52,494 bases of DNA, taken from NCBI RefSeq assembly GCF_020181035.1, contig NZ_JAIQYY010000037.1:1-52494 (forward strand), given 5' to 3'. The notes below the pieces were generated by a model, which was given only the letters and a program-made list of their open reading frames with translations, searched no databases and was not told where the DNA came from. Numbering within the stretch: the first letter of the stretch is position 1; every line of letters begins with the position of its first letter. The DNA is from Streptomyces sp. CoH27. GTDB lineage: Bacteria; Actinomycetota; Actinomycetes; Streptomycetales; Streptomycetaceae. Below are positions 8,075-16,298 of the stretch, piece after piece. A program made the translations under genes and the position numbers.

Positions 8075-9625
8075 GTGGGACAGAGGTCAGCCCCGCGACG
8101 CAACAGACTCCTGCCGGCCCTGCTCGGCACCCTGGCGTTGACGGCGGGCGGGGTCGCCCCCGCGGCGGCCGCACACGACCGGGAAGATCCGCAGGTGCTG
8201 CTCGTCTGCAACGCCAGCACCGTCAGCTGCCCGAGCAGCTCGGCGCACCAGTACGGAACCATCCAGGCCGCCGCCGACGCCGCACGCACGGGCGACTGGG
8301 TGCTCGTCTGGCCCGGCGTCTACCACGAGAAGGCCACCAAGGAGGCGGGCGTGCTGATCACCACGCCCGGCATCCACATCCGCGGGCTGGACCGCAACCG
8401 GGTGGTCGTCGACGGCAGCAACGGCACCGCGGCGCAGCCGTGCCCGGCCGACCTGACGTCGCAGGACACCACCGGCCGCAGCGGCATCGAAGTCTCCAAG
8501 GCCGACGACGTCTCCATCGAGAACCTCACCGTGTGCAACTACCTGTCCGGCACCGACGGCAGCGGCGGCAACCAGATCTGGTGGAACGGTGGCGACGGCA
8601 GCGGGCAGATCGGCCTGCACGGCTACCACGGCGCCTATCTGACCGCGACCTCCGGCTACGGCTCGGCCGACCCGAGCGCGTCGATGGCGCAGTACGGGAT
8701 CTTCGCGTCCAACGCGACGGGCCCAGCGGACATCGCGCACACCTATGCGTCCAACATGGGCGACTCCGACTACTACGTGGGCGCGTGCCGCAACATCTGC
8801 GGGGTGACGCTGACCGACGCGCACGGCCAGAACTCGGCCATCGGCTTCTCCGGCATCAACTCGGGCGGCTACACCATCAGCGACTCCGAGTTCGACAACA
8901 ACCGCACCGGCATCGTCGTCAACTCGCTCAACAACGACGACGCGCCCCCACCCCAGGACGGCAGCTGCGTGGGCGCACCGCAGCGCTCGTGCACCTTCAT
9001 CGAGCACAACTACATCCACAAGAACAACAACCCGAACGTCCCGGTGTCCGGGCTGGCAGGCGCCATCGGCGCCGGCATCGAGATCTCGGGCGGTCACGGC
9101 GACACGCTCCGCGGCAACCGGATCGAGCAGCAGGGCAGCTGGGGCGTCGTGCTGCACGACTTCCCCGACAGCGAGACCCCGCCGCCGCTGAGCCACTGCC
9201 AGGGCGGGGTGCAGCTGACCGGCGTCTGCGTGTTCCTCTCCTACGGGAACGTGGTGGCGGCCAACCAGTTCAGCGGCAACGGCTCCTTCGGCAACCCGAC
9301 CAACGGGGATCTCGCCAACGAGTCGACGACGGCCCCGCACAACTGCTTCTACGGGAACCGCGGGACCGGCGGTGGCGCGCCGACCAGCGACCCGGCATCG
9401 ATCCAGAGCCGTGCGGTGGACGGCCCGCCGTGCGGCCAGGGCGCGGGAGTCGGCGACGACCAGCTGCTCGCCGGCGAGCTGGTGTGCGCGGCGGGATTCG
9501 GCCCCTGCCCGGTCCCGGACGCGGCCTATCCGCAGCGGACCGGCCTCGAACTGGCGCCATTTACCGCGCAGGCGAGCATGCGGCGTCCGTGCGCGGGTCT
9601 GCCGAGGAACGCGTTCTGCCGGTAG
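8075..9625 (+). CDS. Secreted right-handed parallel beta-helix repeat protein
   Basis: A 516-residue protein with a twin-basic N-region, a hydrophobic core LLPALLGTLALTAGG and an Ala-rich cleavage site (AAAA/HD near residue 33): a Sec signal peptide. The mature part has many short repeats of the type I.I.N..I..N..G (for example HIRGLDRNRVVVDG and GYTISDSEFDNNRTGIVVN), typical of pectate-lyase-like beta-helices, and a Cys-rich C-terminal tail likely to form disulfides. GGAGG lies 7 nt before GTG 8075. It probably binds or cleaves an extracellular polysaccharide, but no catalytic site is evident. Confidence 0.8.
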   Translation: MGQRSAPRRNRLLPALLGTLALTAGGVAPAAAAHDREDPQVLLVCNASTVSCPSSSAHQYGTIQAAADAARTGDWVLVWPGVYHEKATKEAGVLITTPGIHIRGLDRNRVVVDGSNGTAAQPCPADLTSQDTTGRSGIEVSKADDVSIENLTVCNYLSGTDGSGGNQIWWNGGDGSGQIGLHGYHGAYLTATSGYGSADPSASMAQYGIFASNATGPADIAHTYASNMGDSDYYVGACRNICGVTLTDAHGQNSAIGFSGINSGGYTISDSEFDNNRTGIVVNSLNNDDAPPPQDGSCVGAPQRSCTFIEHNYIHKNNNPNVPVSGLAGAIGAGIEISGGHGDTLRGNRIEQQGSWGVVLHDFPDSETPPPLSHCQGGVQLTGVCVFLSYGNVVAANQFSGNGSFGNPTNGDLANESTTAPHNCFYGNRGTGGGAPTSDPASIQSRAVDGPPCGQGAGVGDDQLLAGELVCAAGFGPCPVPDAAYPQRTGLELAPFTAQASMRRPCAGLPRNAFCR

Positions 9626-9631
9626 CCGTTT

Positions 9632-9675
9632 CCGGTGTCCGGCTCAGCGGCCCGAGCTGCTGAGCCGGACACCGG
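9632..9675 (+). terminator. Strong 17-bp hairpin after the beta-helix gene
   Basis: A perfect 17-bp stem (9632-9648 pairs with 9659-9675) and a 10-nt loop begin 7 bp after the stop codon. There is no U-tract, as is usual for high-GC actinobacterial terminators. It may act in both directions and also stop transcription from the minus-strand NmrA-like gene ending at 9762. Confidence 0.8.
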
Positions 9676-9761
9676 GGACGCCGTTGAGGGCGGAGGCGAG
9701 GTTGCCAAGCCGGACTCCTCCCAAAGATGGCGATGCCCGTCCACTCAAGCTCGACCAGTTC

Positions 9762-10538
9762 TCAGCCCTGGCTCTCCACCCACTCCTCGAAGCTGGGCCC
9801 CGCCAGCCTCGCATGCGGGCTGGGCAGCAGGCCGCCACCCGCGTAGGTCTCGGCGTCCGGGTCGTTCGCGTCCGGGATGTCGACTCCGATGACCCGGATG
9901 CCGCGGCGGGCGCCGAGGAGGGCGGCTGCCTCGGCCAGGATCTCCTTGCGGGGGCCGGCGATTTCCGGGATCGGTGTTCCGGGGGTGGGGCGTGCGGGGG
10001 TGTCGGGGGAGAGGGCCAGGTCGGCCAGGGCCTCGGCCACCGTGCGGGCGGACACGGGCCGGCTGGGCCAGGCCGGGATGTGGGCCACGCCGTCCTTTTG
10101 CCGGTCCAGGTGCTCGGCGACGTACTCGTGGAACTGCGCGGCGCGCAGGATGCGGGCCGGTAGCGGGCCGGCCAGGCTGAGCTGCTCGTGCACCTGCTTG
10201 GCGGCCAGGAAGCCGGCGGTGAACCGGTCGGCGCCGATGACGGAGGCGACGACGATGTGGCTGACGCCCGCTTTCCGGCCGGCCTCGTGCAGAGTACGGG
10301 TGGACGCGTGGAAGAACTCCGCCGCGGCCTGCTGGTCGGAGGCGGGCCAGGACGCGGCGTCGATGATGATGTCGACCCCGGCGAGTGCCTCGGCAAGGCC
10401 CTCACCGGTGACGATGTCCACTCCGCAGGCCCGTGACATCGGCACGGTTTCGTAGTCCCGTTCCGTGAGGACGTCGACGATGTGGCGTCCCAGTCGTCCG
10501 GTTGCTCCCGCCACCGCGAACGTGATGGTCCTACTCAT
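9762..10538 (-). CDS. NmrA-like NAD(P)H-binding oxidoreductase
   Basis: A 258-residue atypical short-chain dehydrogenase with the loop VAGATGRLGRHIVDVL (residues about 9-24) and an NmrA/NAD(P)-binding core (ASVIGADRF, AAKQVHEQ). The canonical Tyr-x3-Lys of classical SDRs is not obvious, so it may be a redox sensor or a quinone/ether reductase. ATG 10538 has GGAGGG 9 nt upstream. It lies head-to-head with an ECF41-like sigma gene, which is the typical genomic arrangement for ECF41 factors and their oxidoreductase target. Confidence 0.75.
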   Translation of the reverse strand: MSRTITFAVAGATGRLGRHIVDVLTERDYETVPMSRACGVDIVTGEGLAEALAGVDIIIDAASWPASDQQAAAEFFHASTRTLHEAGRKAGVSHIVVASVIGADRFTAGFLAAKQVHEQLSLAGPLPARILRAAQFHEYVAEHLDRQKDGVAHIPAWPSRPVSARTVAEALADLALSPDTPARPTPGTPIPEIAGPRKEILAEAAALLGARRGIRVIGVDIPDANDPDAETYAGGGLLPSPHARLAGPSFEEWVESQG

Positions 10539-10583
10539 GATCCAGTCCCTCCTGTGCACCCGGAATGCGTTGCCGAGTACTAC

Positions 10584-10610
10584 GACGACGTGGGGCCGCG
10601 GACTGTGAGG
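10584..10610 (-). promoter_or_regulatory. Candidate ECF41-type promoter for the oxidoreductase gene
   Basis: On the minus strand CCTCACA (10610-10604) is followed after exactly 16 nt by CGTC (10587-10584). The ECF41 consensus as I recall it is TGTCACA, about 16 nt, CGTC, so the -35 matches in five of seven positions and the -10 fully. It ends 46 nt before the oxidoreductase ATG. This fits control by the divergent sigma factor, but the match is short. Confidence 0.3.
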
Positions 10611-10692
10611 TGATGTCCGCGCCGCCTGACAGTTCGCGGTGCTGTCTCGTCGGACAGGTGACGGCAGTGCGATGTGAGGAGATGTCGACACC

Positions 10693-11622
10693 ATGAGCAC
10701 CCGATCCCCGCAGCGAGACGAACGACTGGATCCGAGCCTGGGCGCGGTCATGCGTGAACGGCGTGCGCTGATCAATCTGGCGTACCGGCTGCTGGGTTCG
10801 CTGGCCGATGCCGAGGATGTCGTGCAGGAGACGTGCGCCCGCTGGTATGCCATGACGCCGGTTCAGCAGGAGGCCATCGAGTCGCCCGGGGCCTGGCTCG
10901 CCAAAGTCGCCGGACGTATCTGCCTGGACCTGCTCGGCTCGGCACGGGCCAGGCGGGAGATGTATGTGGGCCAATGGCTGCCCGAGCCCGTTCCCGACCG
11001 TACGCGGTGGGTCAGCTCCCGCACCGGCAGCACCGCCGTGGATCCGGCCGACCGGGTCACCCTCGACGAGTCCGTCACCATGGCCTTCCTCGTCGTACTG
11101 GAATCGCTCACCCCGGCCGAACGCGTCGCCTTCGTCCTGCACGACGTCTTCCGCTACCCCTTCAACGACATCGCCGACATCGTCGGCCGCACCCCGGCCG
11201 CCTGCCGCCAGCTCGCCTCCTGCGCCCGTCGTCGTATCCGCGACGCACAGACTCCCAGCGGCTCCTGCGCCCAACGTGCCGAGGTGGTCAGTGACTTCCG
11301 GCAGGCGTGGGAGGCCCAGGACATCAAGGCCCTGATCGGGCTGCTCGACCCCGATGTCCTGGCCGTCGCCGACGGCGGCGGTATCGTCAACGCCACCCTC
11401 GACCCCGTCCACGGCAGCGAACAGGTCGCCCGCACCTTCGTCGGCCTCGCCGGCCTGCCCGGCGTCTCGATCCTGGAGTGCGCTGTCAACGGCCAGCCCG
11501 GACTCGTCGTACAGCGCGACGGCATCGCCCTGTCCGTGCTCGCCTTCGCCGTGACCGACGGCCGTATCCGGCGGATCTGGGCCGTCCGCAATCCTCACAA
11601 ACTCCGGCCGTGGAGCGTATGA
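10693..11622 (+). CDS. ECF41-like (SigJ-type) RNA polymerase sigma factor with SnoaL-like C-terminal domain
   Basis: A 309-residue protein. Region 2 shows LINLAYRLLGSLADAEDVVQETCARW (residues about 25-52), region 4 shows LTPAERVAFVLHDVFRYPFNDIADIVGRTPAACRQLASCARRRI (about 138-182), and a C-terminal SnoaL/NTF2-like domain ends with NPHKL, a variant of the NPDKL signature of ECF41 factors. In this group the C-terminal domain modulates activity in place of a separate anti-sigma factor. The ATG at 10693 follows a GTGAGGAGATG-type ribosome region. It probably drives itself and the divergent oxidoreductase. Confidence 0.88.
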   Translation: MSTRSPQRDERLDPSLGAVMRERRALINLAYRLLGSLADAEDVVQETCARWYAMTPVQQEAIESPGAWLAKVAGRICLDLLGSARARREMYVGQWLPEPVPDRTRWVSSRTGSTAVDPADRVTLDESVTMAFLVVLESLTPAERVAFVLHDVFRYPFNDIADIVGRTPAACRQLASCARRRIRDAQTPSGSCAQRAEVVSDFRQAWEAQDIKALIGLLDPDVLAVADGGGIVNATLDPVHGSEQVARTFVGLAGLPGVSILECAVNGQPGLVVQRDGIALSVLAFAVTDGRIRRIWAVRNPHKLRPWSV

Positions 11623-11830
11623 CCGCAGGCTTCGGTCGCTTCAGTCGCTGTTGTGGTGCGTGCGCGCCGTATGAGCTGCGGCGTCGTTCCGCTCCACAGG
11701 CAGCTACCGGCGGTTCCGCGCCGGGTCCATCGTGTTTCGAGCCCGGCTCTTTCGGGGCTGGGCATCGTGACGGGGACACGGGTGGACTCGCCCGCGCAAC
11801 GGAGCAACCGAAGCGACCGAAGGAGACCTC

Positions 11831-12847
11831 GTGCGCATTGCGGTGACCGGATCCATCGCCACCGACCATCTGATGGTCTTCCCCGGGCGGTTCACCGAGC
11901 AGTTGCTGCCCGACCAGCTCGCCCATCTCTCGCTCTCCTTCCTCGTCGACCGGCTGGAGGTGCGCAGGGGCGGGGTCGCGGCGAACATCGCCTACGGGCT
12001 CGGCGGCTTCGGACTGTCTCCCTTGCTGGTCGGAGCAGTCGGCTCCGACTTCGCCGAGTACGAGGTGTGGCTGAAGGACCACGGTGTCGACACCGCGGGG
12101 GTGCGGGTCTCCGGCGAGCGGCAGACGGCACGCTTCCTGTGCATCACCGACGATGACGCCAACCAGATCGCCGCGTTCTACGCGGGCGCGATGGCGGAGG
12201 CCTGCGACATCGACCTGGGCGCACTGCTCACCGCAACCGCAACCGCAGCCGGATCCGAGCGTCCCGGGCTCGTCCTGGTCTCGCCCGACGATCCAGCGGC
12301 GATGCTGCGCCACACCGCCGCATGCCGGGCTCTGGGCATTCCCTTCGCCGCCGATCCCTCGCAGCAGCTGGCCCGCCTGGACGGTGACCAGGTCCGCGAC
12401 CTGGCGGACGGCGCCGCCTGGCTGTTCACCAACGAGTACGAGGCCGCCCTGCTCAAGGAGCGCACGGGCTGGAGCGACGGTGACGTCCTCGCCGCGGTCG
12501 GCGTCTGGGTCACCACCCTGGGCGCACAGGGTGTGCGCATCGAACGCGCCGGATCGGCCCCCCTCGTCGTCCCCGCGGTCCACGACGCCGAGACGCTCGA
12601 CCCGACCGGGGTCGGCGACGCGTTCCGCGCCGGGTTCCTGGCTGCCGTCAGCCTTGGGGTGCCGCTCGAACCCGCGGCCCGCCTGGGCTGTGCGCTGGCC
12701 TCCGTGGCCCTCGGCGCGGTGGGGTCGCAGTGCCACGAGGTCGACCGGGGCGAGCTGTCCGCCGTCGTCGAGCGCGCCTACGGCCCCGGCGCGGCCGAAC
12801 CCCTCGCCCCCGTCCTGGGCGCGACCAGCACCGGAGGCCGGCCGTGA
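11831..12847 (+). CDS. PfkB-family carbohydrate kinase, probably adenosine kinase
   Basis: A 338-residue ribokinase-fold enzyme. It has the N-terminal GSIATDHLM substrate loop, GGVAANIAYGLGGFG (residues about 47-61) and the ATP/anion-hole signature DPTGVGDAFRAGFL (about 257-270, catalytic Asp263). AGGAGA precedes GTG 11831. The stop overlaps the metF start by four bases (GTGA), so the two are coupled. Adenosine kinase removes adenosine from S-adenosylhomocysteine breakdown, and with MetF this would recycle the methyl cycle; such genes are frequent in antibiotic clusters that use SAM. Other sugar or nucleoside substrates are possible. Confidence 0.78.
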   Translation: MRIAVTGSIATDHLMVFPGRFTEQLLPDQLAHLSLSFLVDRLEVRRGGVAANIAYGLGGFGLSPLLVGAVGSDFAEYEVWLKDHGVDTAGVRVSGERQTARFLCITDDDANQIAAFYAGAMAEACDIDLGALLTATATAAGSERPGLVLVSPDDPAAMLRHTAACRALGIPFAADPSQQLARLDGDQVRDLADGAAWLFTNEYEAALLKERTGWSDGDVLAAVGVWVTTLGAQGVRIERAGSAPLVVPAVHDAETLDPTGVGDAFRAGFLAAVSLGVPLEPAARLGCALASVALGAVGSQCHEVDRGELSAVVERAYGPGAAEPLAPVLGATSTGGRP

Positions 12848-13749
12848 CGACGCTGCGCGAGGTCCTCGACCGTCGGACCCCTTCCTTCTCCTTCGAGTTC
12901 TTCCCGCCGAAGACGGACGCCGGGATGCGCAACCTGTGGCACGCGATCCGCCAGGTCGAGCGGCTGGCACCGGACTTCGTGTCGGTCACCTACGGCGCGG
13001 GGGGTTCGTCGCGGGACCGTACCGTCGAGGTGACGAAACGGATCGCGACCGAGACGACGCTGCGGCCCGTCGCCCACCTCACCGCGGTCGGGCATTCGGT
13101 GGCGGAACTGCGCCACATCATCGGCCAGTACGCCGACGCCGGGGTCCGGGACGTCCTGGTCCTGCGCGGGGATCCGCCGGGCGACCCGAACGCACCGTGG
13201 GTCGCCCACCCCGACGGCTTCACCTACGCCCACGAACTGGTCTCTCTGGTAAGGGAGTTGGGCGACTTCAGCATCGGCGTCGCGGCCTTTCCCGAGCGTC
13301 ATCCGCGGTCCCGTGACTGGGACAGCGACATCCGTCACTTCGTCGCCAAGTGCCGGGCGGGCGCCGACTACGCCATCACGCAGATGTTCTTCCACGTCGA
13401 GGACTATCTGCGGCTGCGCGACCGGGTGGCCGCCGCGGGCTGTGACATCCCCATCATCCCGGAGATCATGCCGGCCACCGACGCCCGCCAGATCGGCCGT
13501 TTCGCCGAACTCAGCGGGGCTGCCTTCCCCGAGGAGCTCGCGCACCGCCTGGAGGCCGTGCGGGATGATCCCGCGCAGGGGCATCGCATCGGAGTCGAGT
13601 ACGCCACCGCCATGGCCGAGCGCCTCCTTGCCGAAGGGGCTCCCGGACTGCACTACATCACGCTCAACCGGTCGACCGCGGCGCCCGAGATCCACCGGGC
13701 CGTACAGGACTCCTGGAGCGCCCGGCGCGTCCTCGCACCGCACCGCTGA
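12844..13749 (+). CDS. metF: Methylenetetrahydrofolate reductase
   Basis: A 301-residue TIM-barrel flavoprotein that reduces 5,10-methylene-THF to 5-methyl-THF, the methyl donor for methionine. Diagnostic stretches are FSFEFFPPKTD with the catalytic Glu (residues about 16-26), VSVTYGAGGSSRDRT, LVLRGDPPGD (FAD/folate site) and ADYAITQMFF. Length matches bacterial MetF. The GTG start overlaps the kinase stop. Placement beside a kinase and 1.2 kb from a phenazine operon suggests local SAM supply, though no phenazine methyltransferase is visible in the operon. Confidence 0.93.
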   Translation: MTTLREVLDRRTPSFSFEFFPPKTDAGMRNLWHAIRQVERLAPDFVSVTYGAGGSSRDRTVEVTKRIATETTLRPVAHLTAVGHSVAELRHIIGQYADAGVRDVLVLRGDPPGDPNAPWVAHPDGFTYAHELVSLVRELGDFSIGVAAFPERHPRSRDWDSDIRHFVAKCRAGADYAITQMFFHVEDYLRLRDRVAAAGCDIPIIPEIMPATDARQIGRFAELSGAAFPEELAHRLEAVRDDPAQGHRIGVEYATAMAERLLAEGAPGLHYITLNRSTAAPEIHRAVQDSWSARRVLAPHR

Positions 13750-13784
13750 CTCCACCGCCCTGCCGGACACGGGAGGAGCACGTC

Positions 13785-13815
13785 GGGGGCATGACCCGGT
13801 CCGGGTCATGCCCCC
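13785..13815. terminator. Bidirectional terminator between metF and the sigma-like gene
   Basis: Fifteen-base arms (13785-13799 and 13801-13815) are perfectly complementary around a single central base. The element lies 35 bp after metF and 20 bp after the convergent minus-strand gene, a standard position for a shared terminator. Confidence 0.8.
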
Positions 13816-13835
13816 CGTGGGCCCGGCCGGGCAGC

Positions 13836-14597
13836 TCAGTCCGCCCGGCCGGCCTCGCGGAGGACGGCGCAGGCCTCGGCCACCGGATCGGCGTGCCCGG
13901 CCCCCGCGGGCGGGGCGACCAGGTGCACGCGCTGTACCCGTCCGTCGCCGGCGTCGAGCGCTATGGCCTGCAGGACCGCGCCGTCCCGGCCCCGGAAGAC
14001 CGAACCGGGCCGGCCGTTCACCTGGCACTCCTCCAGTGTGACGCCCACCCGCAGCAGCGGCGGGACGATCGCGGTCAGCAGCCTGGCGATGTTCCAGGCG
14101 CCCGTGACGCATGTGGGCCAGGGCAGCGGAGCACGGCCGCCGTCGCTGACCGCGGCGACAGCGGCGACGATGTGGCGACTCGCCTCCTTCGAGCATCCGA
14201 GGGCCGACGCGATCTGCGCGTGGCCGCACCCGAACGCCTCCCGCAGCACGAAGACGGCGCGTTCGAGCGGGGACAGCCGCTCCAGCACCATCAGGGCCGA
14301 CAGCGACAGTGACTCCTCCAGGTCCGCCGGACGGTCCGGGTCCGTCACCACGCGGGTGAGCAGCGGCCCGACCAGCTCGCCCTGTGTGACACGGGCCGAG
14401 TGCAGGGCCCGGGCCGCGATCCGGGTGATGTCGGCCGCCAGATGCCCTTCGACGGACGCGGGCCCCGTCGGCTCCGCCGTCCAGCGCAGCCGGGCCGTCT
14501 GTACCGCGTACTGAGCCGCACGCGCGTCGCCCAGGATCCGGTAGGCGATCGCGAACAGCAGGGGCCGTAGCCTCGCGAACTCCTCAGCTCTGGTCAC
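13836..14597 (-). CDS. Degenerate SigJ/ECF-like regulator
   Basis: A 253-residue protein with the overall order of an ECF41-like factor: region 2 (LRPLLFAIAYRILGDARAAQYAVQTARLRW), region 4 (LSPLERAVFVLREAFGCGHAQIASALGCSKEASRHIVAAV) and a SnoaL-like tail. Region 2 is unusual: the acidic DAEDAVQE core that binds core polymerase and the -10 element is replaced by ARAAQYAVQT. GTG 14597 has GAGGAG before it; an in-frame ATG at 14633 is less well placed. It is divergent from the prenyl synthase/phenazine operon, so it may regulate it, perhaps not as a true sigma factor. Confidence 0.7.
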   Translation of the reverse strand: MTRAEEFARLRPLLFAIAYRILGDARAAQYAVQTARLRWTAEPTGPASVEGHLAADITRIAARALHSARVTQGELVGPLLTRVVTDPDRPADLEESLSLSALMVLERLSPLERAVFVLREAFGCGHAQIASALGCSKEASRHIVAAVAAVSDGGRAPLPWPTCVTGAWNIARLLTAIVPPLLRVGVTLEECQVNGRPGSVFRGRDGAVLQAIALDAGDGRVQRVHLVAPPAGAGHADPVAEACAVLREAGRAD

Positions 14598-14650
14598 ACC
14601 GGCTCCTCGGAACTGGCTGCGGGCGGCCGTCACCCGGTTCGCTCACCGAA

Positions 14651-14690
14651 AGGCGTGCCCGCTGACGGGGGATGAGCAGCGGGCACGCCT
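14651..14690. promoter_or_regulatory. 14-bp hairpin in the divergent promoter region
   Basis: AGGCGTGCCCGCTG (14651-14664) pairs perfectly with 14677-14690 around a 12-nt loop. It lies 54 nt upstream of the sigma-like gene start and 233 nt upstream of the prenyl synthase. A terminator in a divergent region is unexpected, so a leader attenuator for the minus-strand gene or an insulating terminator is more likely. Confidence 0.5.
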
Positions 14691-14758
14691 CGGAAGGGGG
14701 GTTCTCGCGACCCATCCTAGGTAAGGCAGGATCGCCAAGTCCCCTGCGGACAAGGGAA

Positions 14759-14787
14759 GTTCGAGTTCAGTTGCAGCGCGGTTCCAG
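14759..14787 (+). promoter_or_regulatory. Triple heptamer direct repeat, probable SARP activator site
   Basis: GTTCGAG (14759-14765), GTTGCAG (14770-14776) and GTTCCAG (14781-14787) form three direct repeats with 4-bp spacers, an exact 11-bp period. This is the classic layout of binding sites for Streptomyces antibiotic regulatory proteins, whose heptamers lie on one face of the helix just upstream of -10. It sits 136 bp before the prenyl synthase. The SARP encoded at 48242-49498 is the obvious candidate binder. A clean -10 hexamer at the expected 8-bp distance is not evident. Confidence 0.6.
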
Positions 14788-14922
14788 AATCGGCGGTGCG
14801 GCGCGTGCCCGGGCGAACAGAACTCAACCGGACCTCAAGTCCCTTCGCCAATACTCGGGCCAGTACGGAAAAACTCGTGAACGGCTCGGTGATGGCCTCA
14901 GAGACTTAGGGAAGTTGACGCA

Positions 14923-16002
14923 ATGACCAGCACCCGAATCTGCCCCGTGGAAGCCGTCGAGGACGCGTTGCGCCGGTTCTTCGCCGACCGCCGCACGGAG
15001 GCCGCGGAGATCGGTGCGGCCTGCGCCGACGCGGTCACCGAGCTGGAGGCCTATGTGCTGCGCGGCGGCAAGCGTGTACGGCCCGCCTTCGCATGGCTCG
15101 GCTGGATCGGCGCCGGGGGCGACGCGCAGGACCCCACGGCCGATGCCGTGGTGCGTGTCTGTGCCGCGCTGGAGCTGCTCCACGCCTCGCTCCTCGTCCA
15201 CGACGACGTCATCGACGCGGCCCCGACCCGCCGTGGCGCCCGCGCCGCCCATGTGATCTTCGCCGACCGGCACCGGGAGCTGTGCTGGACCGGCGACGCG
15301 GAACTGTACGGTACGGGCGCCGCGATCCTGATCGGAGACATGGCCCAGGGGTGGGCCGACGACCTGGTCCACACCTCCGGGCTGCCGGTACCGGCGCTGA
15401 CGCGGGTGTCCCCGGTGTGGTCGGGCCTGCGCACCGAGGTCCTGCACGGACAGATGCTCGACCTGACGGCCGAGGTCTCGGGCGACGAGGACATCGACAC
15501 ACCGCTGCGGGTCAACCAGTACAAGACGGCCTCCTACACGGTGGCGCGCCCGCTGCACATCGGCGGCGCGATCGCCGGCGCGGACGCCGAACTCATCGCC
15601 GCCTACCGCACGTTCGGGGACGAGATCGGTGTCGCCTTCCAGCTGCGCGACGACATCCTGGGTGTGTTCGGCTCCTCGGAGGAGACCGGCAAGCCGTCCG
15701 GCGGCGACCTGATCCAGGGCAAGCGCACCACCCTGTTCGCGGCGGCGCTGAAGTACGCCGACGAGCAGGACCCGGACGCGGCGAAGTTCCTCCGCACCAA
15801 GATCGGCACGCCGCTCACCGACGACGAGCTCACCGCCATGCGCGCCGTCATCACCGAGGTGGGCGCGGTGGGGCATGTCGAACGCGACATCGAGCGCCGT
15901 ACCGGCAGAGCGCTCGCCGCGCTGCGGGCGAGCAGCGCCACCGACTTCGCGAAGCACCAGCTGACCGCCATGGCGATCAGTGCGACGCAGCGGACGTCGT
16001 GA
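14923..16002 (+). CDS. Short-chain trans-prenyl diphosphate synthase (GPP/FPP/GGPP type)
   Basis: A 359-residue class I trans-isoprenyl synthase that condenses IPP with allylic diphosphates. It has GGKRVRP (residues 48-54), the first Asp-rich motif DDVID (94-98) with Arg-Arg following, KTASYT (201-206) and the second motif as DDILG (243-247), with Gly in place of the last Asp as in many actinobacterial homologues. Residues 5 and 4 before the first Asp are Ser89 and Leu90, so no aromatic plug is seen there and chain length cannot be fixed. It is the only prenyl synthase in the window and presumably feeds the NphB homologue at 49942. AGGGAAG precedes the ATG. Confidence 0.85.
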   Translation: MTSTRICPVEAVEDALRRFFADRRTEAAEIGAACADAVTELEAYVLRGGKRVRPAFAWLGWIGAGGDAQDPTADAVVRVCAALELLHASLLVHDDVIDAAPTRRGARAAHVIFADRHRELCWTGDAELYGTGAAILIGDMAQGWADDLVHTSGLPVPALTRVSPVWSGLRTEVLHGQMLDLTAEVSGDEDIDTPLRVNQYKTASYTVARPLHIGGAIAGADAELIAAYRTFGDEIGVAFQLRDDILGVFGSSEETGKPSGGDLIQGKRTTLFAAALKYADEQDPDAAKFLRTKIGTPLTDDELTAMRAVITEVGAVGHVERDIERRTGRALAALRASSATDFAKHQLTAMAISATQRTS

Positions 16003-16041
16003 CGCGCGCGTGATGCTCAACTCCCGCCACACGCAACCCCG

Positions 16042-16065
16042 TTGGGGTGACCCAGGTCACCCCAA
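16042..16065. promoter_or_regulatory. 24-bp palindrome between prenyl synthase and phzB
   Basis: Eleven-base arms TTGGGGTGACC and GGTCACCCCAA (16042-16052 and 16055-16065) flank a 2-bp centre. It lies 39 bp after the prenyl synthase stop and 233 bp before phzB. It may terminate the prenyl synthase transcript or serve as an operator for a separate phz promoter; the rest of the 296-bp gap (to 16298) shows no other gene. Confidence 0.55.
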
Positions 16066-16298
16066 GGGGGTATTGGTGGGAAGAGTTGGTATGTGTCACC
16101 ATTTGTGTACGTCTTTCCTGCCCGGAACATGTGTGAGCTCAGTCTGAGCCCATGTGTGGGGCAGTGAGCCGGCGCTCTGTCCGCCGGCCTGTACGGGCAA
16201 GCCCTTGTCGCTGCCCCTGCCGCATCAGCCCCCTCGCTCTCACGGGGCTTCGGCCGCTCATCTTTCCTTCACTCTCCGACACCACACAGGGGTCCACT

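Noticed and set aside
10627..10651. TGACA, 16 nt, CGTC as an ECF41 promoter for the sigma gene at 10693
   Set aside because: The -35 lacks the TCACA part of the consensus, and the match is too short to claim.
16152..16298. Longer N-terminus for PhzB
   Set aside because: The extension is Pro/Arg-rich and unlike any PhzB; GTG 16299 gives the correct family length.
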